Assembly: GCA_013396915.1 (NCBI GenBank)
Contig: VWZL01004989.1
Location: forward strand, 357,138-421,137
Length of the DNA stretch: 64,000 bases
Direction of reading: 5' to 3'
Origin: Stercorarius parasiticus
Lineage: Eukaryota > Chordata > Aves > Charadriiformes > Stercorariidae
The notes under the pieces were generated by a model. The model worked only from the letters and a program-made list of their open reading frames with translations, had not been told where the DNA came from and ran no database searches. Below, piece by piece: positions 23,662-37,136 of this stretch (its first letter is position 1; each line of letters begins with the position of its first letter). The position numbers and the translations under genes are program-made.

Positions 23662-26600
23662 CCTTAGAGGGTTTTGCCTTTTTCTTTTTTAATGACAAAT
23701 TAGTTTTGAAGTGGATCAAGTGATCAGACCACAACGCAGCGCAATGCATGTTAGCACTGCTACAATAAGCAAAGGATCCAGACCCTACAGGCCAGGACCT
23801 ACCATATTCAGCCAGAGTTTATACTTGGGTTGGTCTAAATTGATTATTAAATCAAAATTATTAAATTATTAAAGCCTAAGCCTTGTTTATAGCACTTAAG
23901 TTTTGAACACGTTTACACAGAAATAAAAGTCCTCACCTGAAACCGAAATAATCTATAGTTCAATTACCTATAGAAATGCATTTGATAAAACATTAATTCA
24001 CTTCCTATTGCTTCCATTAACTAGGTTATTGATATAAGCTTCTTTGCCAAGGCATAAATGGGTAATCACTAGCACATTCACAGGAGGGTTGGTCAGTTTT
24101 TACAAGGATGAACTAACTAATTTAAAAGTTTGAAGTTTGATTTCATTCACTCTTTAAAGTTTACAACATATCAAAATGAGTGTTAAGGACTTAAAAGACC
24201 ATAAGCTGCAGGATACCTTTGACCTCATATGAAGTAGAATATACACTTTATTTTACAACAAAAAGGCCTGGCACATTTAGTTTTGATGAGCAAAACCTGG
24301 GCATACCTTTATAAAAATATCAAATACAGCCAACACTGGTAAAAAGGTACTTAAGCTAAAAGACAGAGCCAGGACAAAACTAAATGTGCATTCATTAGAT
24401 GGGAATGTCATTAGGCTGAAAGCTAGATTCCTAATCAGAGAATGGAGCTCAGGAACAGCTTTCTAATTGAAGCAATACAGGTAAAACATACACTGAGCTC
24501 AGGAATTTTATAAATATATTATTGTAGAAACTTGTATAATACATATAAATATATACCAAAAAGTAGAAAAGGATCTTTTAACTTGTTATTCTGCTTGGTT
24601 GAAAAATGATCAATAAGGAGCTCAATATAATATTGAGCTATGTTAAAGCATATTATTCTGGGGAGGTTAGCACCCCAGGTAAAAATTATAGGTAACTAAG
24701 CAAGAACTTTATAACCTGTAGGAAGCGTCTGCATAATAAGCAAGAAAGCAGGTATCTGCTGACAGGAATCTTGTATTTTAAAGGGTAGCCATAATAAAAA
24801 GAAACTTACAAAGACAGATATTAATTTCTGAGAGTTGACACCACTTTGAGCACCAACAATTGATAGCTTGCAAAAAGGCACAATAGGAGGGATATAAGAA
24901 ATAAGCTTTAATATGTTGACTTGATTCATTTAACATGCAATGAACACAACAAAAATACTAAACAAAGTTAACATCATGCAGTCAACACACAGTATAGAGG
25001 AGGCATCTGGCATGAACTACTTTCGTTATATAGTTATATTTAACAAGAAATGAAACTTACTGTAACTCAGCTGAAGGATTTTTTTCTTTTATTTACTACG
25101 TTAACATTTGCTGATCCCCATTACATTTCATTTTTTGAGTTACCTAACAATTTAGTCTTCTTGAAATAACAAGATGAGAATCAAGGAACAAATTTAAAGT
25201 ATTAATATGAAGTTAATAGTATTTAAACATTCTTCTGGGAACAACACAATGAATATTTTAATTGATGCAGCAAATGCAGTAAAATGATACCGTCCATACT
25301 TCTCCAAAAGCACAAACTACTCACTGGTGTTATAAAATGCAGCCAGATTTCTCTAACACCGGTTGGGAGATGAAGTATCAACAGCATAGACAGCTTCTTT
25401 TTGTTTTTATTTCAAAAGCCAATGCAGCATAAATCACAAAAGGTTTCAAGCATCTTAAGAGCAATTCATTTTAAGGAAAACTGCTTACCTGAAAGAAGAA
25501 TCCATCATAGGTTTACATTTATTTCTGTTGACTGTTGAGATTGCTATCAAGATTATGTGGTAAAACGCCAGGAAGTTCTACCAGGCAATCACATGCATGT
25601 CCAGAAATACTGATACTGGCCGATTTGGTTAGTTCCACTTACTTGCAATACTTTTACTACGCAATATTTTTCCACAGAAATAGAAATTTAGTACATAAGA
25701 TGTGATGCCTTTACTGAGCCAAAACAATGTTCAAAAACAAAAGAAGTGTATGCAACTTTGCCAACACCCCACATTAATGCAGACTACAGACTATGAAGTG
25801 CCAATCTAGGCAAGGAATTCTCCTGTGTCTCTTGCCTTTCCTAACTACTTGCTCAACAGCACACTTCCTTGAGCATAGGTGCTTTGTAAACATGTGGAGC
25901 AGTTTAAAGTGTTATCATCCTCCATCCACTAGTTTACATTCCCGTGGTGCAAGTTACTACAACCACACAAGACGGGTAGAATGGAACGTGCAAAGAGTCC
26001 TCATCCCCATTCAAAGGATGGAAGTGGTTGAAGATGACTCAAATGATTGGGAAGCACTCCCCGTTAGCCCAGCTGCGGGGATGGTAACCTCTAGATAGTA
26101 GGACAAGAAAAGCAGCTATGTGTGGTAATGCCTTCATCTGCTCCAGCAACAGTTGGGGGTCCATAAGATATGCAGAAAAGAGGTAAATGGTGCTGGAATT
26201 AGCAAAACCCATTTATCTGAGGTGTTCCAATCAACTCCATGATAATTCTGCCTTTTGTGTGTGGTAATAATTATCTTAGGCACACACAAGTTTAAAAGTC
26301 TGATACACTCTTATTTAAGGGAATATGAAAAGAGTGAAAAGACAACATTCAGTACCTTGAGCATTAAACAAATTGGATTAAATTAAAAATGTTACAAGCT
26401 TCAGGAGCTTTTGATTTTAATTCAGGTTATCTAATCTCTCTTATAAGGTATGATCAACTGGACTTTTTTCTGTATGTGTTTGGTCTCTTTTCCAACAATG
26501 GAACAAAGAGAAATAAGAAATACATTGTATGGATTACTAGCCATACGGCTAGTACACCTTTTACTACACTTTCAGATCAAAATCCATCTTTAATACCTCT

Positions 26601-27107
26601 CTACATGAATGAAGCAAGAAAAATGAAACTATTTCTACAAGAGTTTTTCAGCTTGTCACATATGAATGTTTTCTACTTGCTGCAAGGAGACATTAAAAAA
26701 CAGTAGAGTTTGAAAACATTTATGAAACCTTCCTGAAACTATTAAGTCTCATCAACTTCAAATGACAAAATGTGTTCTTCGTCCTTACCAGGACTTTTTT
26801 GTGTGCAAGTATATGCTTAGAAGGAAACACGCATCAACCGTTTTAAATTAAAGATGGCTTTTTACCATATAAGCTTGCAAGGAAACTCACAATTTAATCT
26901 GCTTTTATCCACAAGATCCAGGCTGGAAACCATGGAGAAAGCCTGCCTTAAAAAAATAAGTATTTAAGCTTTTGAACAGGGAACTATACTGTTATGAATG
27001 ACCTCCGGATACAGCTCAGAAGTTATGCCTGTAAATGAACAGTGCAAACCAAGCTTTCCATGCAATGATTACGGAAGCATCGGCACTGCAAGAGTCACAC
27101 ATCTTAC

Positions 27108-27291
27108 ATTTGGAGAAGGATCCGTTTGTTCATATTTTGTCTCTTCCTTCCCATTTGCTTCAGACTGTTGCAGTTGGTATGATCTGCCTTCAATGAAAGT
27201 AATATAGTCTTTGTAAGAGCATAACGGGCCTGCCAGGATACCCATGAAATTACAGTTGTAACTTAAATACTCCAGTAGACTTGGCATGCGT
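27108..27291 (-). CDS. MBOAT2: MBOAT2 exon, about residues 169-230
   Basis: A 184-base exon that begins with the A completing the split Arg codon, then reads RMPSLLEYLSYNCNFMGILA and GPLCSYKDYITFIEGRSY, then a variable hydrophilic loop (QLQQSEANGKEETKYEQTDP) and SPN. The acceptor is TTGCAG and the donor is GTAAGA. The LLEYLSYNCNF...GPLCSYKDYITFIEGR block is a hallmark of MBOAT1/2. The exon ends in phase 0 after AAT. Confidence 0.96.
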
Positions 27292-28138
27292 CTGCAATTC
27301 AAAGACAAGCAACTCGTGAGATGGAATGTGTAGTTCTACAGAATTTCCACAGCAGGAAAAGTCATACTCCATGTTATTGCTTACTCTCACTGCAGTAAAA
27401 ACCACACGTAGTAAAGCAGTTTGTGTATCTTTTGTAATCACAGCTTAAAACATTCAATACATCGTATTTCTTTCCAATCCATACTGAGCATTTTCAGACA
27501 GATCTCCTGAATTCTAGTGATTTTCTCCTTGCCCAGTAGAGCGTGTTTGACTGAAACTGAGCCTGGGGAAGGAGAAGGAAGGGTGTTTCCCTAAGTGTTT
27601 GTTCAACTGTTTACATTTTCTTTTTTTTCCCTCAATAACCAAACCAGTAAATAAAGGTTTGTTTTAACTGGCAATAATTTCAATTAAGGAAAATGCCTCA
27701 AGTCAAGACTGTTCTTGCCCAGGACAACATACTATTTTCAAGTCTCATGAATAAAGAAAGGAGAAAAAGTAAGCTAAATACTGAAAAACAAAATTAAACA
27801 AGCATGTTCCTTCACCAGCTACTTTATACGCGTACTAAATGTTAACTCATCTCCTGTCTCATATGGCATTAATTTGCATAGACTGCATAGACTGCATAGA
27901 ACTTAGAATGTTTTTCTTAAATAAGTATTAAAACCTACTTCTAGTGATATTTTCTAGAAGAATAGGTGTATGAATTAAGCTACAAATATAAAAAGGATAG
28001 ATCTGGTTTAGATAAGTTTGTAAACACTCTATCTTGAGTGTGAACTGTAGCAATTTCACAGAGCATTGATAAAGCACACAAAACACCAGCTTCTCCCCGT
28101 CCCCAAAACTAAACTCTCAGAGATGTCTGAAAGCCTAC
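27292..28138 (-). other. MBOAT2 intron
   Basis: An 847-base intron with an imperfect 9-base tandem (GCATAGACT, just under three copies) at 27876-27902. Nothing else is seen. Confidence 0.9.
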
Positions 28139-28193
28139 CTTACAGCCAAGCACCTCTGTGATGGAGTCAAATCTTCATTTTTCCGAAACATTC
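28139..28193 (-). CDS. MBOAT2: MBOAT2 exon, about residues 150-168
   Basis: A 55-base exon encoding (G)MFRKNEDLTPSQRCLAV(R). The acceptor is TTCCCTAG and the donor is GTAGGC. It starts with GA, completing the Gly codon, and ends with AG, the first two bases of an Arg codon. It corresponds to the charged cytosolic linker MFRKDEELTSSQRDLAVR of mammalian MBOAT2, with D-to-C just before LAV. Confidence 0.94.
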
Positions 28194-30558
28194 CTAGGGA
28201 AGAGGACAGGAAAAAGGAAAAATAAAGAAAAGCTAAACCTCCACACATTAATTAGCAGTTTCTTTACTCAGTAGAGCAAGCCTCATGCTGCAATATAATC
28301 TCTTAAATCCTCAAGTAATTTTAGGGGTATTATGTCACATAACATTTTTGCTGGAGTTGGACCAAACAATTCTTACTGTTGACAAAATTAAACTCTCATA
28401 TCCTCAGTTATATCCAACAGCAGCTAAACCTGAAATCACATGGATTTCAGGAAGGCATTAAGAAGGCTTGGAATAAGTGTTGACAAATACAATTCCCCTA
28501 CATTGGTTGAGATGTCAAAGTCTGCAGGTTTTCAAATGCTTCATTCCCAGTCCTGGAAACTGGACAAGCCCCAAAACTCTTTCAACATTGCAGTAACCCA
28601 GGGACATTACCGTAGTCATTGCACTTTTGATGTATGAACACAGTCCAAGATAGATTTAAGCAAATCAAAACTTAAGGCAGACCTCAAGAGCACCTTCATG
28701 CTGCAAGTAAAGACTGTAACAAGGTCCAGTGAAGCAGGCACAACTGTAAAGGGTGCTCAAGTCTTTTGCATGAGCACTAACGAGAAGGCCTAACCCCAGC
28801 TAGCAGAAGGGGGCAGGCCAAGGCTAAGTTCAGCAGCAAGACTGAATTGACCTTCTTGCCATACCTGGCACTTTCTGAAATGCTGGTGGCCTACCCCTGA
28901 AAAATAGGCTTCAAAATTTGTACTCCCGTACAAGAGAAAAGTAAAAAATTATGACCTTCAACATTTTAAATCATTATAAAATACACCAACTCAGGGGCAC
29001 AGAAGAAGCAGAGCTCCTTCCTTCAGACAGCCCTGGTTTATACCAGCCAGCATTCCTTCTGCAGCCTCTCCAATGGTTCAGACATTAGCACACGCATCCA
29101 TTCCCTCCTATTCACATTTGCAAGTTGTTACATCACAAGCACTAAAAAAATTTATTTTTATGAGCAAAGCTTCCTAAAGGAAATAAAGTTTGTGGAATCT
29201 CACTTCAATTATCTTCCTCCCTAGCAGTGCCCAAACCCAACAGCCAATTTCTAACCAAGTTTGATGAGAGGACAGAGGTAACACAGAAACGAAATATCAA
29301 TGTGCTTTATGAAAATAGGTGATTCTATAGAAGATCCTCCTCCACTCACAGAAAGGTTGCCTTCAACCCTACCCCTTGATGCCAGTAAATCCACAGAGAG
29401 GAGCCCTTGTATTTGATCCAGGCAAAGGAAAGTTTTAACTGGAGCCAATTTTTATTTTTTTTTTAGGTATCTAAATGAGTCAGACTTAAAACAAAAAAAG
29501 ATTGGGGGGCAGGGGGAAGTCAAACTTCATTTAATTCTGACTCATGGAAATACTTGTTATCTAAAGAGATAACCCTGTTGTCTTTGTATGACTCCAGTAA
29601 CCATGACCTATACAAACTTATGACTTTAAAACTGCACTTTTGGTCTTCAACAAAGCTGAGAAGACGGAAGGGTTATCAACTTGTAATCTCCTCTCTTCCA
29701 ATATGACCTGGAAAAATACTTTTCTCAGACCTGATCCTTCACCGTGGAAAGTCACCCCATTCATATCCACTTAAGGCAAGAAACTGAATGACTAAGCATC
29801 ACCCCTAACTTCATGCAGGCACTTTCTCTTCCCCATAATTGCATTTTCACATCTTCTCCTTCATGGTACAGCAAAGATTTCTACGCTGGTAATTGTACTG
29901 AATAAAAAATGTGGGAGAAGCATTTTGAAAGGTCCTTCAACCTTTAAGGCCATCAGATTACAGTCCTCAGGTAGTGAATCTTGGAATTTAACACGAACTT
30001 AAACAGAAATTTAACACAAAGACTCCTTCCCACAACACAAATCGTGTAGGGAAGTAGCCTGTTCAGAGCCTTCTCACAGCGCATACAACGCAAACTGACC
30101 ATAGCAGGAGCCTTCTTCGCTGTTATATTCCATTTGAGTATTCTACCCTTAAGTCATAAAGAGGAAGCAGTCATCAAATGTGTCCAAATGAACTTGCATA
30201 AAGCTAGTTCACTAACCACTAAATAAAGGTAATTAGTCAAATTAAAGACTTCACATCATTTATGTGGTATAAAAAAAAGGAGGAAAACCCCTCAAACCTG
30301 AAATTGAGGAATCTAACCATTGAAATATGACCTATACTTTTGGAGGGGCACGGAAGAAAGAATTGGAATATTTTAAATGGGTTCAAGTTAGACACATACA
30401 TACATGAGAAGTCACTTAAAGCCTAAATAACCTGGTGAGCAATGCACTTGCTGTCTCAAACACACCACATACAAGTAAGCCTCCATTAATTTTTCATTTC
30501 CCTATCTGCCTCCAACCAGCAGCTTCCTTAAGGTTCGTTCAGTGGCTTTACCCATTCT

Positions 30559-30643
30559 GGTTTTTGTTTTTGTGGTTTTTTTTTTTGTTTTGTTTTTGGT
30601 TGTGGGTTTTTTTGGGGGTTTTTTTTGGTTTTTTTTTTGTTTA
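30559..30643 (+). repeat. T-rich/G low-complexity tract
   Basis: About 85 bases of T runs separated by G, GG or GGGGG. It has the same character as the tracts at 7246-7303 and 61406-61567. Confidence 0.85.
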
Positions 30644-32310
30644 TTCAATGTCTTCTCAGTGCCTTGCAGATCTCTGCCTCTGTCATACTCTTGAAAGCTT
30701 TCAGGAAGCTACTGTTAACTTTTTAATTCATAGAAAATACATATGGAAAAGGTGCTCTTATGTTGATGCTTATCTAACATGAACTGAAGTAATATATATA
30801 CATTCAATATTTCCCAGGCAGTGTATCTGCCCATGGGAACAGAGGCCTCAAATCATAGCTGTTCCTTACCTACTACACACTGGAGATGAAGAAAACCCAC
30901 TTCAGCAGCACACCGCTGATACGGAACTCATAAAATTTTGTAACCTTTCTCTGGGGATTATGAGAATTGTTTTCTCCTGTCCTAAAGCAGGAGACTACTG
31001 CAATGGCTGCAGCTTTTAGTTGCTACCAAATCACACAGCAGGGACTAGAGAAAATGGGTTTTATCGAATACCTGTTAGAGAGGTGAAATCATTTGGTCAC
31101 TCAGTAACTATAACTTAGTTTTCTCATGTGTAAAGGAGGAAATACTCCTCTGTTTCTTCCTTGCTAAAAGAATTTTGTAAATCATCAGTAATAAAATTTA
31201 TCCTCAGTGGTCTAGATCATGAGGAAGTTGCATCTTTTCATTCCTCCTCAGGAGACCACGTCCTAATGGTAACTAAATCAACATCTTTAGGTACACACCG
31301 ATATCCCACCGTATAGGCTTTATTAAGGCGTATTATGACTCTCACTGCAATAATACAATGTTTACAATGATAACACAGCACCACCTCAGCTTTGCGGTTA
31401 ATCTGCTTGAATATATCCACCTTTGTATTTGCATTAAATCTGGCTAATCAGTAACTCATTAGTAATGCTTTGACATAAGATTATATTATATTAATAATAC
31501 TTAACATGGAGATCATACCACAGGCTCTGTTGCAATTACAGTAAATTTTAATTTGAGGTTCTGAAATGGATCACCAGCTGAGCCCAAATGCATGCTATTA
31601 TTAAAGTATTTTAAGAGCTGAAGAAGACAGACAGACAATAACAGTTTTAGTTGTTACTAGCACATTGGCAGCAACAGAAGTAAACAGACACATATGCCAG
31701 TCAAGTAAAATTGCAAAGAAACTACAAAAAGCAAGAAAAATCAGTCGTCTTGATATCCAAAGAGCTGTGCAGGAAAACACAGGCCCAGAACAACACCTGA
31801 AGACTTAGGAGGGAAGAAATACAATATAATTCCTTTAAACATTAATGACATGTACTGTAATCAAAGTGATTTGGTAACTGATGCTGAAACAATAATGACC
31901 ATGCTGTCACTAACACAAGAGGGAGCACTTTAAAAAAAATAAAAAAAATATATAAATATAGATCAAGAGACAACTGGAGAGAGAGTATTAAAAGAAACTC
32001 CTAGACATAAGAAGAAAGCACCAAGTTACCAGAAAACCCAAATAAACAAACACCCCCACACCACGGCAGTTTCACTGACATAACTAACAGATTAAACAGA
32101 AAACAACATTCCTGGTTAAACAGCTGCTACTTTTTTTGCTGTAACACTAGCATTTATAAAGTGGAACCGGGTCATGATGACCTATCAAAAAATCCTTAAG
32201 AGTATTTAGTTCTACATACGTAAGCACACAACTCTGCATCTCAAGATTTGTTCAATTTTCTCTTGCTTGTACTTTCACAACAACCACCATCCAAATACAC
32301 TTTTTAAGAC

Positions 32311-32460
32311 ATAATAATAATGATAATAATGATAATAATGATAATAATGATAATAATGATAATAATAATAATAATGATAATAATAATGATGATAATAATA
32401 ATGATGATAATAATAATGATGATAATAATAATGATGATAATAATAATGATGATAATAATA
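32311..32460 (+). repeat. AAT/ATG trinucleotide microsatellite with higher-order units
   Basis: 150 bases made only of ATA and ATG triplets. 32314-32358 is five copies of the 9-mer ATAATAATG. 32359-32376 is an 18-base transition. 32377-32451 is five exact copies of the 15-mer ATAATAATAATGATG, and 32452-32460 is a partial copy. The minus strand reads as a Tyr/His repeat (YYH), which is a by-product and not a gene. Confidence 0.98.
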
Positions 32461-33433
32461 CACCTATTTGAAATGAGAAGAGCCCATTGATAGTTTATGA
32501 GACATTTATTTTCAAAAATACAACAACATTCTTAACTGACCACAAAAAAAAAAAAATCCGCTTAATTGCAGAAGTAAGTTGGCCAAAACGTGGTATGTTC
32601 CCTTTTACCATGGGGTCACATTGAGACAATCAGAAATTGAGCCTGGTAATCCCGTTCTGGTTTTGTAGGTATTTATTTCAAATAAATTTGAAATACCATA
32701 TCTAATGTACAGAAAATGCATAAACTGTTCAACGCTTCAGTACATCCACATTTCCACCCTTTAAGCGAGAACAGACCAATACTAAAGTCATCTGCAGGCC
32801 TTTAGAAAGATGCAGTGTCTTTGAGAAAAGTAAAAGGCAAAGAATCTAGTTAACTGAAAATAACGAAGAAATGTTTATATCAGCTAAATCAAGAAACATT
32901 CTCCAATACTTCTATTACACTGTTCAAGAACAGCTAACAAATCTCCACTATCAGTTTTGTTTCTTTTTCTTCATCTCCATTTTCCATGTGTTTCATCTAT
33001 CCACTGAAATATCTCTCCCCTCAGGGGCCATACTGGACAGAGACCGTACTTTCATTATTTTGCAGGGGAAAATAGGCTCTAATAGCCTATTTGGAAATCT
33101 TACAACTTTGTAATAGTACAATAGCAATATGAGGAAAATAGCATTAAATAATTCAGCCATTGTCCTAATAGCCTGCTGTTGGAGCAAAGCAAATGAGACC
33201 TAAAATACTGGTGTAAGACTAGCCTTTAACTATATTTCACCAATATATCACTCAAACTAAAAGGCAGAGGTACAAAAAAAAAATTAAAAAAAAATTCCTT
33301 TGAGTTGCATATTCACTGTATTCTTTATCTCCATTTAGTTTTTGCAGTAAATTCAGTGCGTTACCAGATCAGCATCATTGTCTACTCTATTGCTTTTAAA
33401 AATGGAGAGCGCCAGATGTATAGAAAGAAATAA

Positions 33434-33452
33434 NNNNNNNNNNNNNNNNNNN
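33434..33452. other. Assembly gap (19 N)
   Basis: Nineteen N within an MBOAT2 intron. The left flank is A-rich (GAAAGAAATAA) and the right flank is G-rich (GGTGGGAGGG). Confidence 0.99.
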
Positions 33453-36400
33453 GGTGGGAGGGAAGCAAAAAAGCAAGCAGCCTTCCAGGAAAAGCACATT
33501 TAAAAATCAGCAGCTACAGGGCTGAAACCCAAGGCATAAGGGATGAGAGAAGGGTTGCACACAGGAACAAAGAGTTTATTTCTTTGTGGTCAGAAAGCAA
33601 GTGAGATAAGCCCCTGGGAACCAAGAAGCAGCTGACAAAAAAGCGTTATGGTTCTGGTTTTTTAGCTGTATCTAGCCACACATTTTTATGGACAAGTGCA
33701 ACACAGTAATATGAAGAAATAAGTTGGAAGAATTAGATTTCGTGTTTAGTAGATGGGTATTACATTTTTTAAATTTTTTTTTCTTTAAAATTTTATGTAT
33801 TATGATTTTGTTTATATTAGAGAAAAGAAATAAGAACAAGGTTGTAAGAAGTTGTGAGAAATTTTTTCCCCCCTTTTAAATATTGAATATCTAGTCTAAC
33901 ATTCCCTAGTTTTGCTGGCTGAATCTCTCAGAGATTTAAAAATAAATACATTGTGAGCTCCACAACTTCAATGGGTTATGAATATAAACATTTGAAGAGA
34001 CTCTTTGTTTAAGATTCACTAATCCCTAGAAATAAAAACAAGCTGCCAAAGTGCATACGAATTACTGAGGTTAGATTTGGATATGGGTCCTTCCTGTAAA
34101 GATCCCTGATCTCATACAGAATTGCAGTAAAATAAGTGAGGCTCTGTAGGGATGAGTGGGTTATAAGCAAAAAGGGAGAATGCCATATGAACTCATTGGA
34201 AGATCCAGAGTTAAGCAGTGACAGTATCTCTCTTCCTCTCCCCTGCTTAACTTTTAGTACCTTATAACTATAGCTGCAAAAGCTTCTCTACTTGTCACCA
34301 TCTTTTATCTGGAAGTTTCTCATGCAAGTACAATCCTCCATTTTATAGCCCTTCTAAACTGCACCTGTAGACAAACCCCCTGCTTCTCGAATAACTGCAA
34401 TGCACCCTTCCTTCTCCAATATGCTAGTTTTAAATTTGATTAAAAAAAAGGTACTCCAGAATATAGGATCTGAGGTACAAAAATACTTCTCTTCTCCCTT
34501 AATTCTGTCATTATCGTAAGGTGTTGCATAAATAAACCTAAATCTTACCATAAAGAATGAATATGGACACAAGCAGTCTCCAAATCATGTAAAAACATTT
34601 CTCCCTTTAAAATATACGTGTGTGATGCCAAAGGTAATCAGCAAGAAATACAAAGCAGATCTTAACATACTGACTACTCATTTTCAGCAGTGCTCATCTG
34701 AGTAACAAGAAACTGTAAGGCAAGAACTATCAAGGGCTTAAGTTCAAAATGTAAATCAGAGTACACCAAAGGCATACTCCAAATTTACTCAGGTGTAAAT
34801 TTGTGATCCATGCAACCTTCTGAAAAATCAGTATTATACAGCAAGCTTAAATTAATCCTATGGAAACTGCATAGAATTTTCCTGCTTAAAAAAAAAGCCC
34901 ACACTAAGTGCACAGGGTTGTAACAGTTATAGGGGTAGTTGTTATTTATCTATGGGATTCTGTACTAGTGTTCAGCTTTGAATCAAGCATATCTGCTTAG
35001 CTAGACAGACTTTAATATGCAGCATGAGTGAGCAGCCTTCATGATTACATCCAGCTCTCTCCAGGACCTTCAAACATAACACTGAAACCACAACAAACAG
35101 GCTGCCAGGAAAAGATCAACTCCACAAGACTTGCCTTTACCACAAAACCAACCTAACTACAACTAGAGTCTTCAAGCTTACCAAGATCTTCCAACACACA
35201 AACACCCTCCTTTCAGCTGTTTATTTTCATTACCTCTCTTTGGACATACTGGTAAAAAATGAGGGGGGGGTGTCAAGTAATTGGTGATTAATATAGCCAA
35301 GCTGATGTGACTAGAGGCTCAGAGTGCCATTAACCAGTATAATGATTTTCAACATTATCTTCTCTCCCATCAGTATATCTCAAAGTATTTTCCAGTGGAA
35401 GCATAGACCTTTGTACAGTGATCAAAAGCCCATTGAGAGCAGGCTTGTTCTCATTAATTTCTCACGACAGACCCCTTTTAAGTTGTCTATGGTTAAAAAT
35501 CATTGCTTTAATGCAATCTGTTTCCCCTTTTCTTAGCTTCTCCTGACACCAGACTAGCAGTTGCTCCTGAATTCATATTGGTCACATGAACTTTTGAAAG
35601 TCATGTTCACACTGTGCTCCCAGCCACGGTGATCATCCAACTCAAGTCAAAGACTCTGCTGAACTGCAAATGCAACCAGAGAGGAAGTTTTCCAATACAC
35701 TATCAGCTAGTCTCCATGGGCTGACAAAGACTCTAGAGGATCTCTGATATGAGGTCAACAAGGAACAAAATTTCAAGATTGATACTCAGAATTCAATGAT
35801 ATCTACAAGAAATTCAGACAGAAAATAAGCTGGGCTTATGAGGAAAATACAAATTATCTGAATTAAGTAGAAAAAAAAATTACCTGGTTTAGTTTGGGAT
35901 GAAAGTCAAGAATAGAACTGACTAAATGAAACATCTGTTTCAAGATTACTAGGAACACTCACGTGCTTGTCCCGTACCACAGCTCCACTATTTGTGCATG
36001 GTGTCAGCATATAGAGAATAGCTCTTTCCCATAGCAAAATAATAGTAAGAGAAAGCATTTATCTTTGATACTAGAATTATTACTTCCTTATAATAAGCTA
36101 TTTCCTCCAACTTGCGTACTCTGTAGTCTAATTGATATTCATGAATGCTGTTGCCTACAGGCTTCTCTAGATAGTGTAACTTAACAAGAATGGAAACAAT
36201 GAAACACCAACAGCACTAAAGCTCGGATGCATAGGAGACAAAAACCATACTGAACTCCATACATAACGTTATTAAAGAAATTTCAGAAAAACAGGTGGTT
36301 TGGATCCAGGTGTCTGGGGCCACGCTCCCAAATCTTCAACAGACAGCTGTAGCTCCAAGTGATTCAAGCTAATTGGCTAGCTTTATTGGATAGTATTTTC

Positions 36401-37080
36401 AAAACTTGAAAATGAAAGCTACTCCTTTGAACTTAAAGGTAACCAAAAATCTAGATACCCTACCTAGGACAGCCAACATTAGGATTTCTTTCTGTCACAA
36501 CTAGGGCCCACTTATCTGATGGATAAATCTGACAGGAGAAGAGACAGAAACATAATTAAATAATCCCCCTGTTCACATTGTTATGTTAGCAGCAAGTGTA
36601 ATTATAATAAGAGAAATTAAATGTATACAAAGGTTTTATAAAAATCAGTATACAAGGCAAAAATTAGGGGGAGATTAACAGCATTTTAAAACAAGAAGTG
36701 CTCAACAGCTGAAATGACATGTACTTGATTCTGTCAGTAATGGTGATCTCATAATTTGGAAATTATTAAGCTAACTCTCAAGATCAACACCCCAACCCCA
36801 AAATATGTCAGTGGTCTTTGGTCACTGGCCCCAGAAGTGTCATTGGTCTTCTGATAAGTAGTATCTTCTGCACAATGTAAGCATTTTCAGAGCTTTTGCA
36901 GTGCCTAAGCAACGTTTTTCGGTATTTCCATTACTAAGCATCAAAAGAATCAACTGTGACACAAAATTACATTTTGTTCTAAAACACAAACTGGACTAAA
37001 AGTAACTCATTGACTCATGACTAACTTTCCTTAAATTTATTTTGTATGGAAAATTAAACACAGTTTAAAAAAAATCTTAC

Positions 37081-37136
37081 CATCATGAATCTCAAATGCC
37101 AAACTAGTGATCTTCTGTGTAATTATCATCATTGGA
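37081..37136 (-). CDS. MBOAT2: MBOAT2 exon, about residues 132-150
   Basis: A 56-base exon encoding (G)PMMIITQKITSLAFEIHD(G). The acceptor is GTAACAG and the donor is GTAAGA. It begins with the T that completes a Gly codon (GG|T) and ends with the G that opens the next Gly codon (G|GA). The PMMIITQKITSLA segment is strongly conserved in MBOAT1 and MBOAT2. Confidence 0.95.

Larger units (their letters stand above)
20913..27107 (-). other. MBOAT2 intron with an unexplained plus-strand frame
   Basis: A 6.2 kb intron. It contains the longest open frame of the window on the plus strand (23131-23661), a small hairpin at 21045-21067 and a T run at 20945-20959. No transposon was recognised. Confidence 0.9.
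28194..37080 (-). other. MBOAT2 intron with microsatellite and assembly gap
   Basis: An 8.9 kb intron. It holds a T/G tract at 30559-30643, the AAT/ATG microsatellite at 32311-32460 and an assembly gap at 33434-33452. The remaining sequence is AT-rich without recognised genes or repeat families. Confidence 0.9.

Noticed and set aside
26389..26706. 105-codon plus-strand frame
   Set aside because: AT-rich intronic sequence with no recognisable domain; length is compatible with chance.
27876..27902. Tandem 9-mer GCATAGACT
   Set aside because: Fewer than three copies; too short to be of note beyond a minor repeat.
32275..32463. Tyr/His-repeat open frame (YYH) on the minus strand
   Set aside because: It is the translation of the AAT/ATG microsatellite; there is no exon context.
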